This document shows positions 32,403 through 44,640 of a stretch of DNA of 64,000 nt, one piece after another. A model generated the notes under the pieces. It saw only the letters and a list, made by a program, of their open reading frames with translations, ran no database searches and was not told where the DNA came from. The translations under genes and the position numbers were made by a program. Position 1 is the stretch's first letter. Each line of letters opens with the position of its first letter. The stretch comes from Bathynomus jamesi (Eukaryota; Arthropoda; Malacostraca; Isopoda; Cirolanidae): the NCBI GenBank assembly GCA_023014485.1, contig JAJOZX010000938.1, positions 989,501-1,053,500 of the forward strand, in the 5' to 3' direction.

Positions 32403-33660
32403 TATATTTATATATATTTAAACTAAATGGAATAAATTATTCTATTAAGACAAGCCGCGCCTTCGGCTCCCTACCAACGGGTAGGGCTTGTGATCACTTC
32501 GTGATCTTTAACGCTGCTCATCTTGATAGATCCGATCCTAACGGGCGACTGAGCGAGAGACATTCGCTACACCCACTTTACGTAAGTCAGCCAATCATAA
32601 CAAGCGACTGAGCGAAAGAGATATTTGTTATTCCGCTCAACTCCGCTCAAAACCGCGCAAAAATTTTTTATTCATAGATAGAATTGCGTACTATACACGA
32701 GAGTGCAAATCCGCTCAATAAAATCATTCATAAAAGAAATTCAAAAGGATTATACACAAATTTGAATGATAGTGTATATAGCATTTCTGATTTTTTGAAA
32801 ATTTTGTTGTTTAGAAACTAGATACAGTATACTTACGTTCTTTTAAGTTTAACAGTATTTGATTTCAAACTTTTTTCTCTCATAAGAACATGTTAAAATC
32901 TGGAGAATGGATTAATGTTAGAAGTTGTTAAGAAAGTTAACTATTAAGGATGAGATATAGACATAGTCTCACGCACCTGAAGTGAAATTCTTAAGTTTAG
33001 TCTAGCAAACGTTTTTCAGTTAAGAAACTGATAAAAAACAATACTAAATATCACAATAATCTTAACATGCAACATACAAAAGATCTCGGAGATTCTTACT
33101 TTAGTTGAGTTTGAACAATTGTTCAGGATCGACCCGTGTTCGACCCCTCTTCAGGATCCCGCCTCATTTGGGTATTTGTTGGAGAGAATCGTTTCCTACT
33201 CTCACCCACATTGATTATTTATTTTTACCAAAATTTGGCCCTTAAGCTTTTGTTTTTAATTGGCTCTGAAATTACAAGGTAACACATTTGTTATTTTTTA
33301 AAAATGTACATACTTTATTGATAAAAATATTAGAGTACCACAATTATTTTGCAATATTACAGTAGTTTTAACAAAGAACATACACTAGTTAGTTAGACCA
33401 TTCATATTAATTTTTTATTTACTAAGCTTTAGGCTTTAGGTAGTTATTATTAAATAATATACGAGTAAAAAGTATTAATTAATTTATAATACGCAAATGA
33501 ACTTATAATCGAATATTAGAAATTAATTATGTAATACAGTATATGTTAAATTTTAAGTCATTATTACTGATATGATGTAAAATGAGTGTTAAATGCCGGA
33601 AATAAGACAAGTACTCATAATACAGTATGTACAATTAATTGCACATTTATCCTTAAAGAA
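32403..33660. other. No gene recognised
   Basis: Starts with TA-rich sequence, then a slightly GC-richer stretch at 32450-32660 with GACTGAGCGAGAGACAT-type repeats (two diverged direct copies near 32545 and 32603). After that it is AT-rich and featureless. Confidence 0.45.
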
Positions 33661-33665
33661 CATCA

Positions 33666-34165
33666 CTAATCTTTTATTAAAAGACAGTTCAATTTGTTTT
33701 TAAACGCACTTACACTAATAGTATTTTTAATATCAGTGCCTAAACCATTCCATAGTTTCAATCCCACGAAAATGAGCGATTTTTTAGATGAAGACATTTC
33801 AAACTGAGTAACAAAATATTTGTTTAACCACTGTAAGTTAATAATTTTGTTCATACATTTGTATATAAAAATAGAATGTGCCAGTTTGATTACATCTTTG
33901 ATCTTTAATAATTTTAGCTCAAAAGAATGCACTTGAATGATCATGAAAATCAGCATAAGATAATACAATATTCTTATGCCCGTTTTTCAGTAAAAAGTAT
34001 GCTATATAAAGCATTGTCACCAGAAATTCCCCGTAGAAGGTCCCAAAACATCATATAAAGACGAGCAAGAGTATGATACAGTGTTAGTAAAACCCATTTA
34101 GGGATTATATGGCTAACTTTAAACATTGTAGCATGGATATATAATTTACATGGTCCTTCCATTAC
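33666..34165 (-). pseudogene. LINE reverse transcriptase C-terminal relic
   Basis: Minus strand. An upstream frame reads VLLTLYHTLARLYMMFWDLL and, after a frame break near 33970, ADFHDHSS, ELKLLKIKDVIKLAHS, IFIYKCMNKI and LKLWNGLGTDIKNTISVSAF. This is the layout of the region after the RT in CR1/Jockey-type LINEs. Only the last 170 or so codons remain, with no RT core. The clade cannot be decided. Confidence 0.7.
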
Positions 34166-34329
34166 AAATTCTTGCCTGGCGTTACCCCAAGGAATTTCGT
34201 TACAGCACAGTAAATTTTTTTACTACGATTTCTCCAGCATTCAGTTAATTTCGTTTGTTGTTAGCGTAAAAAAATTCATAAAATTCGTTTTATTGGTATT
34301 TTGAAAGAGGTCAGACATTCCACAACTTC

Positions 34330-35200
34330 GATAAATTTTGTTCAAAATATGTTAGTCACTGTATTAACATCTTTGTATTTGCCCCATGAAATCTCCTGAC
34401 GAGGATATGCATCCCCAAACCATAATACTATCTGCACCGAATTTCACTGCTGAGACTATGCAATCCAACTTTTCTCCTTACTTAGGTAGTCCCAGAGGGT
34501 TCGAAAATTTGTAAAACAAATAGTTACTGGGTATCAAACAATGGCAGATTTAGAATAAAAGAAATATATTCGAGAATAACGTGGGTAGTCATTTTTCTCA
34601 ATTAGACTTTGCTTGGCTTACCTTAAAGTTATTTTTATCAGACAAAAGCACATTAACCAAGTCTACAGAGGTCTAATTTTGATGCTCTTTGCCCATTAAC
34701 AACCCCTATTGCGATTGACCTCTGGCAGCCAAGGTTTCTTTTTCGTTTTACAGCTTTTCATTCCACGTTCCTCCAGCCTTCTTCTAACCGTAAGATTAAA
34801 GACAATAGTTCCAATTGGCCTCTATAACTCAGGATGAAAGTCTAAACGATGTTTTATAACTTCTGACCGAATTCAGTTTAAGAAGTCTGTCTTTTCGATT
34901 GGTTGTTACCCTTTTACGTCCACTTCGAGATTTTCTATTTTAAGATTTAGCATTCTTGAATCTCTGTAAAGTTGTCTGAACAGCGCATCGCAAACACTTT
35001 AGTAGTTATGCTATTGTATCTTCGGAAAATCCTGGGTTCGGGAACAGCACCGTTCGAGATTGTTTCGACTCTGTTAATTCTGTCGTCTTAGTAATTGTGA
35101 AAATGACAACGTGCACTTTACAAATGTAGTTTGAAATATTTTTTACAGTTGATGCAAAGAAAACATCCAACATTTTACTCGTGGCTGTTGAGCGAATATC
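34330..35200 (-). pseudogene. Heavily decayed Tc1-like transposase
   Basis: On the minus strand, near 34400-34460, KFGADSIMVWGCISSSGDFM matches the Tc1 VKFGGGSIMVWGCF-type motif. Near 34620-34680, VLLSDKNNFKV-like sequence corresponds to the VLWSDESKF region, and more decayed stretches follow upstream. No frame stays open, and I could not find its terminal repeats. Confidence 0.6.
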
Positions 35201-35350
35201 TAATACTGATATGAACGATCATTTACCTTAAACCTGAACTATTTTAGTATTGGGCTTAGTTTATATACCATGAGAGAGAGACAACTGGTTGTTTTATGTG
35301 ATGCTTTACTTTTCTAATTAGATGGGTGACAAATACTTCCGACCATGACA

Positions 35351-35353
<3 letters not shown>

Positions 35354-35433
<80 letters not shown>
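35354..35433. repeat. (TA)n microsatellite
   Basis: TA array broken by one GA, running up to the left end of element C. ATATATAT on both sides of C is compatible with an 8-bp duplication but is uninformative here. Confidence 0.95.
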
Positions 35434-35436
<3 letters not shown>

Positions 35437-36140
35437 GGTGATTCAAAAAAATCAAAGTTTTTTTTTTTAATTGTTCAACCTGTATTTTTGTTCCCTATGA
35501 CAAAAAGTATTGTATGCCAAATTTGGTGAATTTTAAATAAAATTTACTATGTGCTACCAGGCGTCAAAGTTTCCCCCTTTTTCAATTTGTTTGTTTTTAC
35601 AACTTATGATTTTATGTTTAATTGTTTATATTTCAGAATTTTTAATTAATGGTTTATATACTAGCTTGCTTTTAATTGTTGCTTGGAACTCGTAATTTTG
35701 ATACCAATTAATCGATTATGGAAGCTAGGCCTAACTCACCATCACCCAGTTGCTCATTTGGGAGAAGTTCTACAAGAAAAGAAACTGAAGTATGGCTAAT
35801 TGGGGAGCCCTCTGCAGTACTAAAAACATCCGTATTACCATCAGAGAAGGAAATGATCGCCCTCTTCATGCACTACAGAAATATTAAAAAGCAAGACATT
35901 AGAGAATCATGCTGCTCTACTGCAGATGATGTGCTAGCAGTTTGGAAAAAAGCAGGAATACCAGCAAAACAAAGAATACATGTAGTAGATAAAATTCAAG
36001 GAATACTGAAGGAATGACAGCTGCTTAAGAAAAACAAAGCAAACAAATTGAAAAGATCACAAAATTTAAATAATAAAGAAGAAAAATGGAAAGATAAACT
36101 GGAAAACTTATTTGACATTGCTCATGAGAATGCTATGCAG

Positions 36141-39100
36141 TAGGGTGGAGCGAAAAATACTTTTTTTCTAGTATGAAGTTCTAATAGTGATTAAAAGTTG
36201 CATTTAGTGGACGAAATATGCCTGCCAAAATATGAGTTCATTTGTTTAAAATTTTCAGCTGCCACCAGGGGGCTAAATTTAACAATTTTGTGTAAAAAGG
36301 AAAAAAATGCTTCTATTTTAGGTTTGTCAAACTATTATAAAATTTTATCTTAGAAGTATCTAATAGTTTGATTAAGATTCTTAAATGATAGGAATTCGGT
36401 TTGTAAAAATGCCTTTCATATGCTTAATATCTTCAGCTGCCACAAGAGAGCTGAAGTTAACACAATTTAGAGTAACTGAGTCATGTTGAGACTACACTGA
36501 ATGTTGTGGGAGGGTTGTGGGGGAGGGTTTTGGTGTGAAGGAATTTCTTTCTGTGAGTCATTAGAACAGTGTGTTAACACTTGTCTTCTTAGGTAGTAGG
36601 CCTAGTCGTTCAGTTGATCGGAGAGTTTTTTAATATGATCGGAATATTATAAAACTTTATTTTATAGTGATTTATATAGAGATAATATTGATTTTATTAT
36701 AAAATGCTTGTTATAATGTATTATATAATTTTAGTTTATTTATATAATATATTATATATTTATATAATATATTATATATGCTTATAAAATATATTACATA
36801 TATTAATTATATAATGTTTTCATGTTACAGGATATTTTGTGATTGTGAATTTTTCTTAAAAATATTATGGCATCAAATACTAAATATAAACATTTCACTA
36901 GAGAACATATGAAGTGTGCCATATTTGAAGTACCTTATGAGATGAGTGATATGCAACTAACAACTTATAACTGCATTATGAAAGATTACCTGTTCACAAA
37001 ACATTTAGTGAAGGAGCAGATGAATAACAAGGAGCCTTCATTTTCTGAAATAGCAGAGGCAGTTTCCAAAAAGGTAGAAAATATTTGGAAGAAGGCCTCT
37101 TTGCCAATAGTTTCACATACACGCGTTTTACAGATGATGCGAGTGTACCATGATAAATACAGGTCCTTATTAAAGCCATACAAGTCACGCAAGGATCAGC
37201 CTAAGTACAAAAATCAGCTTGAAGAATTTGAAAACTCTTCAAAATGCACTTTGTTTGACATCTGCACCTGCAAATGTAAGGAGTTTAGGAGATGCTCATG
37301 TGAAAAGAGTAAGAAAGTCCCTCCAAAAGAGCAGGATTTTTTAAATGACCAACGAACACGCAGAATAATGGTGATAGGAAGCATTGACATAGCACACACA
37401 AGACGATTACAAGCAAGAGAACATCGAAAGGAAATGGAAAAAGCACGTCTGGAATCCTCACAAACAACTAGTGCTGCTATAACCAATACGTCCAACTTAC
37501 AAATCGAAACAGAGACAAGTGAACTTCAACAACTAGAAGAGATATCTGAAGATAATGAGGAAGATACAACCTCGACTCAATATGTAATATCAGAACAACA
37601 GATGCGTGAGCCACTACCTTCATTAGCAATTACTTGTGATAGATTTAAAATGTCGGACAGAGTGGGGCTGCTATTGCTTCTGCAGTATTGGCAGATCTTA
37701 AAATTGTTACTCCCGAAGACAAAGGGAATATTATAGACAGAAGTAAGCTAAGACGTGAAAGACAAAAACAGAGAAAGGAACTACAACAGATAGGAGAGCC
37801 AAAAACCATGCGGGGATTATACTTTGATGGCAGAAAGGATAAAACAATGATTCAAGTCCAGGAGAGTGATGGCTCTAACCACCAAAGAACCAAACGCGAA
37901 GAGCATATCAGCATAATATCTGAACCACACTCTCTGTACTTTGCACATGTGACACCTTCCAGTGGCAAAGCTAAATACATTTGCACAGCGCTAGTGAATT
38001 GCTTGAAAGAAAGGAATGTTGATATAGGGAACATCGTTGCAGTTGGCTGTGATTCGACAGTGGTTAACACTGGTAGTATTGGAGGCACAATAAGATTACT
38101 GGAAGAAGCCTTTAATAAGCCATTGCAGTGGCTGATATGCCTTTTACACCTTAATGAACTTCCATTGCGCCATCTGTTTCATCACTTGGATGGTACCACT
38201 ACTGGACCAAGAGCATTTTCAGGAGAAATTGGCCGAGCACTTTCAGACTGTGAAAAGCTTCCCATAGTTAACTTCAAACCCATTGAAATTCAAGAGGACA
38301 TGTGTGAAGTTGATGTAGATGACATAAGAACTGACCAGCAATACCTTCTTGAAATTCACATGGCTATATCAAGTGGAACATTCTCAAAGAGTCTTAGTCA
38401 TAAGAGTCCAGGCAATATATCACATTCAAGGTGGCTCACCACAGCAAACAGGACTCTGCGGTTATATGCAAGCACAGAGAATCCTTCAGGCAATTTACAA
38501 GAATTAGCTACTTCATTGTTAGGGTATACGCACCAATGTGGTTTCAGATAAAGCGTAAACCATTATGCCAATATGGTGCTAAACATATGTGGTATATGAT
38601 TGCAAGAAGCCGGTATCTCCGTGAAGAGCTTAGGAGAGTACATGACTCAGTCATTCAGCGAAATGCATATTACGCAAATCAAGAAAACATTCTCATTGCA
38701 ATGATAGCTGATGAAAGGGAGCATGTGCGTCAGTTGGGATTTAGGCGTATCATAAAAGCAAGGGCATGCATTCAAGAAACAGATGTTATCAGGTATTTTA
38801 AGGTGCCAGAAATAAATTTTTATGCCAAAGACTATACAGATCTCATTATGTGGCAAGATTTTCAGATAGCAGAACCACCGATAACCAAAGGAGTTTCTCT
38901 TGATGATATTGAATCATGCATCAAACATGGTACTACTCTTCATTCAGAATTATTTCAGTTTCCATGTCATACACAAGCCGTAGAGAGATGCGTCAAGCTC
39001 GTTACAGACGCTGCTGGATCAGTCTGCGGACCTACAAACAGAGACGGTTGGATTCGTGCTACATTAGAATCAAGGAAAAAACAACCAAAATTTGACACAA

Positions 39101-39621
39101 AAGCAAATTACTAAATAGTCTTCAGCAAGAACCCTTTCTAGAGGGAGGTTGGTTGGGGAAAGGGTGGTAACTCCGCTAAGGCACGAAATAACGTTTCTTA
39201 ACTGTCTCAAGTCAGTATAAAGGAGGAGAGACATCCTAATTTATTACTGTTCCCTTTTTCAAGTAAATACAGAATCATACTTAATTGTCATTTTTAAGTT
39301 AAGTTCAGCCCTCTTGTGGCAGCTGAAGATATTAAGCATATGAAAAGGCCTTTTTACAAAACGAATTCTTATCATTTACGAATCTTAATCAAACTATTAG
39401 ATAATTCTAAGATAAAATTTTATAATAGTTTGATAAACCTAAAGTAGAAGCATTTTTTTCCTTTTTACCCAAAATTGTGTTAAATTTAGCCCCCTGGTGG
39501 CAGCTGAAAATATTAAACAAATGAACTCATATTTTGGCAGGTATATACCGTCCACTAAATGCAACTTTTAATCACTATTAGAACTTCATACTAGAAAAAA
39601 AGTATTTTTCGCTCCACCCTA
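36141..39621 (+). mobile_element. hAT-like transposon B (3481 bp), nested in C
   Basis: Ends TAGGGTGGAGCGAAAAATAC in inverted pair, with inverted similarity running about 330 bp inward. Perfect 8-bp duplications CTATGCAG lie at 36133-36140 and 39622-39629. CAGCTGCCACCAGGGGGCTA lies about 107-127 bp inside the left end, with its inverse at the same place on the right. A second CTTCAGCTGCCACAAGAG lies near 36430, with its inverse near 39320. It sits inside the coding region of C. Confidence 0.95.
36867..39114 (+). pseudogene. hAT-like transposase of B (two frameshifts)
   Basis: A relative of the A transposase with the same order. It has IWKKASLPIVSHTRV, a cysteine cluster CKCKEFRRCSC, GLYFDGRKD (first Asp), VAVGCDSTVVNTG (second Asp), ICLLHLNELPLRH (CxxH), ISHSRWLTTANRTLRLYAS, YYANQENILIAM and CHTQAVERCVKLVTDA. 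Three overlapping open segments (36867-37736, 37688-38551, 38431-39114) show two single-base frame breaks, near 37660 and 38515. The C-terminus is complete. The Met at 36867 is the first in the open segment and follows an acceptor-like TTACAG. Confidence 0.83.
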
Positions 39622-41487
39622 CTATGCAGCTTATAAAAATAGAAGATGATAAGAAATTCTTGAAAATGCAACGTGAGAAAGGACGTCATGGAAAAATGGG
39701 TACCATTGATAAGGCTGTTGCTAAAAAAGAGCAAAGAGCAGCAGAAAAGCAACAACGTTATGAAAAGAGGAAAGCAGAAGAAGAGATCAAAAGAAAGAAG
39801 AATGAAGAGGCTGTCATACTCACCAGTACATCATCAGAATCAGAAGAGAGTAAAAGTGATGAATCTGTTTTCTGTGCTGCACAACCTTCAACATGGAAAA
39901 GTAAGGTTGGCAAACGTAGAAAATTGTTTGATGATAAATTATTAGGAAGTCTTGATGTTGCAAAATTGAGTGACAGAAATGCGTCTCTTTTTAATGCAAA
40001 CAATCAGACATCGCTTGAATGGGACATCTGCGAACAAATAAAATGCATGTGTTTCAATACAACGGCAGCCAATACTGGTCCTAGAAATGGTGCAGCTATT
40101 CTTCTAGAACAAAAAATTCGACAACGATTTATTGTGGCTGGCATGTCGACACCATATTTGAAATTATGCTGGAAGCTGTTGTTTCAAAGTCTTTATCACC
40201 ATCTTCTGGCCCAGATATAGTCCTTTTTAAGAAGTTCAGAGAAAAATGATCAAGCATTAATAAGGAGGACTACGAAACAGCATTATCAGATCCAGATATC
40301 TATGAAAATATTCATGACATCAAAGATGACATAATTATATTTGCAACAAATCAACTAGATACATTCCAACCAAGAGACGATTACCTAGAACTATTGCAGT
40401 TAACAATTATTTTTTTGGGAGGTGAACCAAAAGGTGGAATCAAATTTAAACATCCAGCGGGACTTCATCGGGCTAGGTGGATGGCCAAAATTACATATTC
40501 CTTAAAAAATTTTATGTTCAAATCTCAGTTCAAAATTTCAGTAAAAGACAAAAAAGGACTAAAAGACATCTGTCTATTTGCTACTCGGTTATATGTAAAG
40601 GCATGGTTTACAGCTCCTGTGCCATCTTGCGCTCCTCGTCTTGCTCTGGAATTATTACAGAATCTTGTAGTCTACAAACAAATAAATGACACAATTGCAT
40701 TTGTTGCTATTAAAAAACTGTTAGGTCACCTGTGGTACCTATCAGAACTGGTAGCCTTGGCCTTTTATGATGATGAAGTGCCTACTGAAACGAAAAACAA
40801 AATTGTAAAGGCCTTGCAAAATACAACAGAAACTCTTCCTGCAAAACGGGCTTTTCTAGATCCTGCACTTATTCCAACGAAGAAATTAGAAGATTTTGGT
40901 CATCAAATACTCAAAGATTCTTTACAATAACAAAATTTAGTTCAAAATTTTTACTCAAAGATGCTAAAGAATGGCATAATGATGAAGAGTATAACTCCGC
41001 TAAGAAATCTATCAAACAGTGGAAAGTCGTGAATGATATAGCGGAAAGAGGAGTAAAATTAATGGATGAATATAATAAAATACTAACACATGACGAAGAT
41101 CAAAAACAATTCTTGCTACAAGTAGTGAAAAACTACAGGGCTGTTTACCCTGATAGAAAGAAAGAAACATTGATGAAATAAGGACAGCTAATGTCTCAAA
41201 TATCATGCTAGTTTAATTATGCATGCTTGTGGTTATGGTAGGACCTACGGGGGAGCTTTCCACATTAAAAAAAAGCAATGCGCCTTGTACTGTACCCCAT
41301 GGGTGGTGTGGAAAAATTTGACAATTTGAGTCGTTCTGTCAATTTTTAATTGCTGGTAGCAACCCCTAAAAATTAAAAATTTGCTAAAATATTTTAGGAT
41401 AGTTGGTTTTATGCTGAAATGAACCATTTAAAGGGTTGAACACATTAAAATATAAAAAAAAATTTTTACCCCCATATTTGAATCACC

Positions 41488-41490
<3 letters not shown>

Positions 41491-41529
<39 letters not shown>
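41491..41529. repeat. (TA)n microsatellite between C and pogo element
   Basis: Short TA array separating the right end of element C from the pogo-like terminus. Confidence 0.95.
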
Positions 41530-41531
<2 letters not shown>

Positions 41532-42460
41532 GTATATTTCGGTGGATAAGGCGACCTTCGGATAAGACGAGGCCCAAAATTCAGTCTAAATTTCATGGGT
41601 TAAGCTCATATCTGTGGTATAAGACGACCCCCAAAATTTGAGTCGTGTTGACTCAAATGGTGGGCGTGGCAGGTAGGTGGGTGAAGCATCCTCACAAAGC
41701 GACTCAGACTCACGGTCCAGTCTGTTGATAGCTTCTGTCCAAAGCAGTTCAAAAATTTTATTAAAATTGTGCCCATGGAGCCACCAGTAAAACGAAGAAA
41801 GTATGAAGCAAGTTTTAAGTTAAAAGTCATTGAACTGGCCAAAGAATGGAACAACTGTGCTGCTGCAAGGACATTTGACATAACTGAGAAGATGGTAAGA
41901 GAGTGGAAAAAGAATGAAGATGTTTTAAGAAAAATGGCAAAGAAAAAATGTTCGAAGGTAGAGAAGGTAGGTAGAGACTGTAATAAAATCTTTCAAAAAG
42001 TGCGGTATCTCTAATGCAATGGATGGTACGGAGGATGATTTCTTGTGGGACACTGACGACGAAGCCGAAGCCGACTCACCAGATTCAGACTGGGACCCGT
42101 ACGACGACAATGTAAACAGTGAGACTCAGGATGTGTTTGACGAGCTCCTTGCCTCAGACGATGAAGATAATGAATAATAAATAAAGTAAAATTAAAATTA
42201 TCTAATAAATTACCTAATAACTAAGTAAAATTACCTACTTAGAATACCTAGAACCTACGTAGAATTTTATGGTCACTGTTTTAAAAAAAAAATTAAATAA
42301 AGTTAAAATTACCTAATAAATTGTATCATTGAACCTATCTATTGGTATTTTGTGTAGAATTTTAAGGTCACTTTTTTTGTATCTGGCCTATAAGACGACC
42401 CATGGTTTTGGGGCGTCTTTTTGAAGATTCAAGTGTCGTCTTATGCGCCGAAATATACGG
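41530..42460 (+). mobile_element. Pogo-like element, internally deleted (931 bp)
   Basis: Ends CCGTATATTTCGGTGGATAA and, inverted, CCGTATATTTCGGCGCATAA, continuing with repeated AAGACGACC motifs. Flanked by TA. It codes for the two ends of a pogo/CENP-B-type transposase with the catalytic middle removed. Confidence 0.88.
41769..42178 (+). pseudogene. Pogo transposase: HTH head plus acidic tail
   Basis: The N-terminal part reads KRRKYEASFKLKVIELAKEW, NCAAARTFDITEKMVREWKK, the psq/CENP-B-type helix-turn-helix that binds the terminal repeats. After a frame change near 42000 an acidic tail follows: DGTEDDFLWDTDDEAEADS, DSDWDPYDD, VFDELLASDDEDNE, as at the C-terminus of pogo-type transposases. 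The DDE domain is absent. If made in one frame, such a protein would bind ends without cutting. Confidence 0.82.
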
Positions 42461-42489
<29 letters not shown>

Positions 42490-42491
<2 letters not shown>

Positions 42492-42572
42492 CACAGACCG
42501 TGCATGGAACAAGGAACTCTTCTGGGATGTAATTTCCCAGAAGAGTTCCTTTTTCCATGCACGGTCTGTGTT
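42490..42572. repeat. 83-bp palindrome in TA-rich sequence
   Basis: Arms AACACAGACCGTGCATGGAA... and its inverse meet around a short TGTAATT loop, with one small mismatch/indel in the AAGG/TTCC part. TA arrays lie 30-40 bp away on both sides. Confidence 0.9.
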
Positions 42573-42607
42573 GAACATATAAGTTTCTCAGGGGACCATT
42601 CTGAGTT

Positions 42608-42613
<6 letters not shown>

Positions 42614-42670
<57 letters not shown>
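42614..42670. repeat. (TA)n microsatellite
   Basis: Nearly pure TA array right of the palindrome. Confidence 0.95.
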
Positions 42671-42677
<7 letters not shown>

Positions 42678-42679
42678 CC

Positions 42680-44050
42680 ACAACCGTATGATCTACCATT
42701 CCCATGTTCAGACTCTATCCATTTTTGTGCCATGAGAAATTCGCTCAAAGAAGCGAATGTCCTTCAGTTTCATTCTTCCATCGGAGTACACCTATTACAG
42801 GTTTTATTTTCATTAGTCTATAGTATGTAGCATATTAAGTACTATTGTTTGAATTGCTAACTTCACTCATTAGTCACTCGGTTGTCCGTACATGTCCTAT
42901 ACTGTCTTGTCTACTGTGGAAACTTCGTTCCATATAATGATTCAATCATCCCGTCTTTAACCTTTATATTTCGATTTAGAATATCACTTCTAAATATCTC
43001 TACTGGTGTTCTCCATAATTATTTATATGAATTTAGTAAACTACCCTTAAAATTAATGTTAATTAATCTCCAGTTCCAAATTAATTCTAATTAATCTCCT
43101 TCAGTACTGTTTATTACTGTGATTGTCTCTCTAGTCGGTATTCCTCGCTTAAATTCTTGTAATGACTTATAATATCCCACTGGATTAAAATATTAAATTT
43201 GTCCTTACAGTTCTCCTAACATTATCTGCAGTTTGTTGATCTATTTAAGACTTGAATATTGATACTAAACATCTCCATATTTCTTATCCAATGTATAGTA
43301 GTTACCCCATTTACTGTTATAAAATTCATACTTTGTAGGTTATTGCATATATCGTGGCCTGTGAATCGTCCCTTGTATATATCTATTGTCTACCTATGCC
43401 CTATGAACCTATCAGCCTATGTCTATTTGTGTATATCTATTCAAGAGCGGGTATGTAACCTTGGGTACATCGTCATTACGCACACTTGTCCTGTGCAATT
43501 GTCTGTCTGTTCACTGACGCACATATTCTTACGTACATAATTTCATTCTTCTCTATATATTTTGTAATAATTTTTAACAATTCAAAAGTAATGGAATTCG
43601 CCGATATGTTCGTTCGAAACGCTAGTCTCAGTCCCTGACTTAACAAAACTCTAGTTTCATCTTAGAATATCCTCTCATTCTGCCTATAATTCATGCACGT
43701 TACGTTGTAAATGTTGCATATTTCATCGTTACTATATGTTACTGTCACAGTCATGCTATCTGTTACACCATTGTTACCTACAGTACTGCTACTTGTTAAT
43801 TCGTTTCTTCTTGTATATCTATATATTCCAATCACGAGTGGATCCAGAACCTGAAAGTGACCGGTTTGCTGGCTGTGGGTCTGGGGGCCGCCTAGGCGCC
43901 CAGCAGGGTTCAGGGCAGCACCCCTGACGTGGGCTCGGGAGGCGGAGCCCCCGGAAACTCCTAGGTTTTAAACATTTTACGGGTATTTTTTGGTATATAT
44001 GGGACTAAAATCACACATTACAGTATGTTACCTCATTTAATACAAACCTA
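42680..44050. other. No gene; GC-rich patch at about 43840-43965
   Basis: AT-rich sequence without recognisable coding. The patch CGCCTAGGCGCCCAGCAGGG to GAGGCGGAGCCCCCGG is far more GC-rich than its surroundings and may be a small insertion. I see no inverted ends or duplication that would define it. Confidence 0.5.
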
Positions 44051-44171
44051 CAGGGTGTATGATAAGTCACTACCTATTTTTAAATGGTTGTAGTAATTTT
44101 ATTTTTGAACTGATTTTATTGAAACAAATTGTAAATGATAGAGTATCCAATAAGATTTTAATGATAGATTA

Positions 44172-44627
44172 CACTGGTCAACACTCATTTTATTGCCAAT
44201 CATATTAGAGTGATTTTGGGGTAACTTTGTGGTGCTGATTCCGAATATGACATCGGTTTTGCTAGATTGGCTCTAATTTATGACATAATTGGTACCCCAT
44301 TGAAACACATAAAAATGCAAAAAATTTAATGTTCAGGCGGAGCCTACTTACAAATCGCATTGAAATTGTCTCAAATCATACAAAAGTAAACACATGAAAT
44401 ACATAATGGCATTTTATTCGGTCTCACCATCTAGAATGTTCCGGTAGTTTCCCATATGCACGCGTTATGGTTACGTTTCCTATTAATTGAGGGGTATTCA
44501 TTAGCTCAAGAACTAGAGCCAAATCGGAAAAACTACTTTCATTTTGGAATTCAGCAACCCCAAAATACCCTAAATTCGTACGAATTTCCTTGGCAACGAA
44601 AAAAAAATGTTTTTTTGTTGACCTGTG
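44172..44627. mobile_element. 456-bp MITE, copy 2
   Basis: Reverse complement of 28740-29195 at the same length and nearly base for base. Ends CACTGGTCAACA and, inverted, CACAGGTCAACA. It directly abuts the next MITE through a shared ATAGATTA. Confidence 0.85.
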
Positions 44628-44640
44628 TTATCATAGATTA

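Larger units (their letters stand above)
35718..41180 (+). pseudogene. hAT-like transposase of C (broken, split)
   Basis: The N-terminal part (35718-36017) has VLPSEKEMIALFMHY and VWKKAGIPAKQR, then a stop. Its frame resumes as FDIAHENAMQ right up to the B insertion and continues with LIKIEDDKKFL at 39630. Then come basic and acidic coiled stretches, KCMCFNTTAANTG (the Asp motif is altered), a frame break, an ACRHHIF-type CxxH in the shifted frame, GLHRARWMAKITYSL, LLGHLWYLSELVAL and KVVNDIAERGVKLM, ending before 41180. The homologue at 0.9-3.2 kb shares every block. Several stops and the B insertion make it dead. Confidence 0.8.
35434..41490 (+). mobile_element. hAT-like transposon C, split by element B
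   Basis: Ends TAGGGTGATTCAAAAAAATC and, inverted, TAGGGTGATTCAAATATGGG. Without the nested element B (36141-39621 plus its duplication) it is about 2.57 kb. GCTACCAG at 35553 and its inverse CTGGTAGC at 41353 lie 119 and 130 bp from the ends, in the position of the subterminal box of A and B. It encodes a broken group C transposase. Confidence 0.87.

Noticed and set aside
42402..42830. Open frames rich in Tyr-Ile repeats (also near 7.8, 10.6, 12.7, 30.1 and 63.4 kb)
   Set aside because: They are translations of (TA)n and (GT)n arrays.
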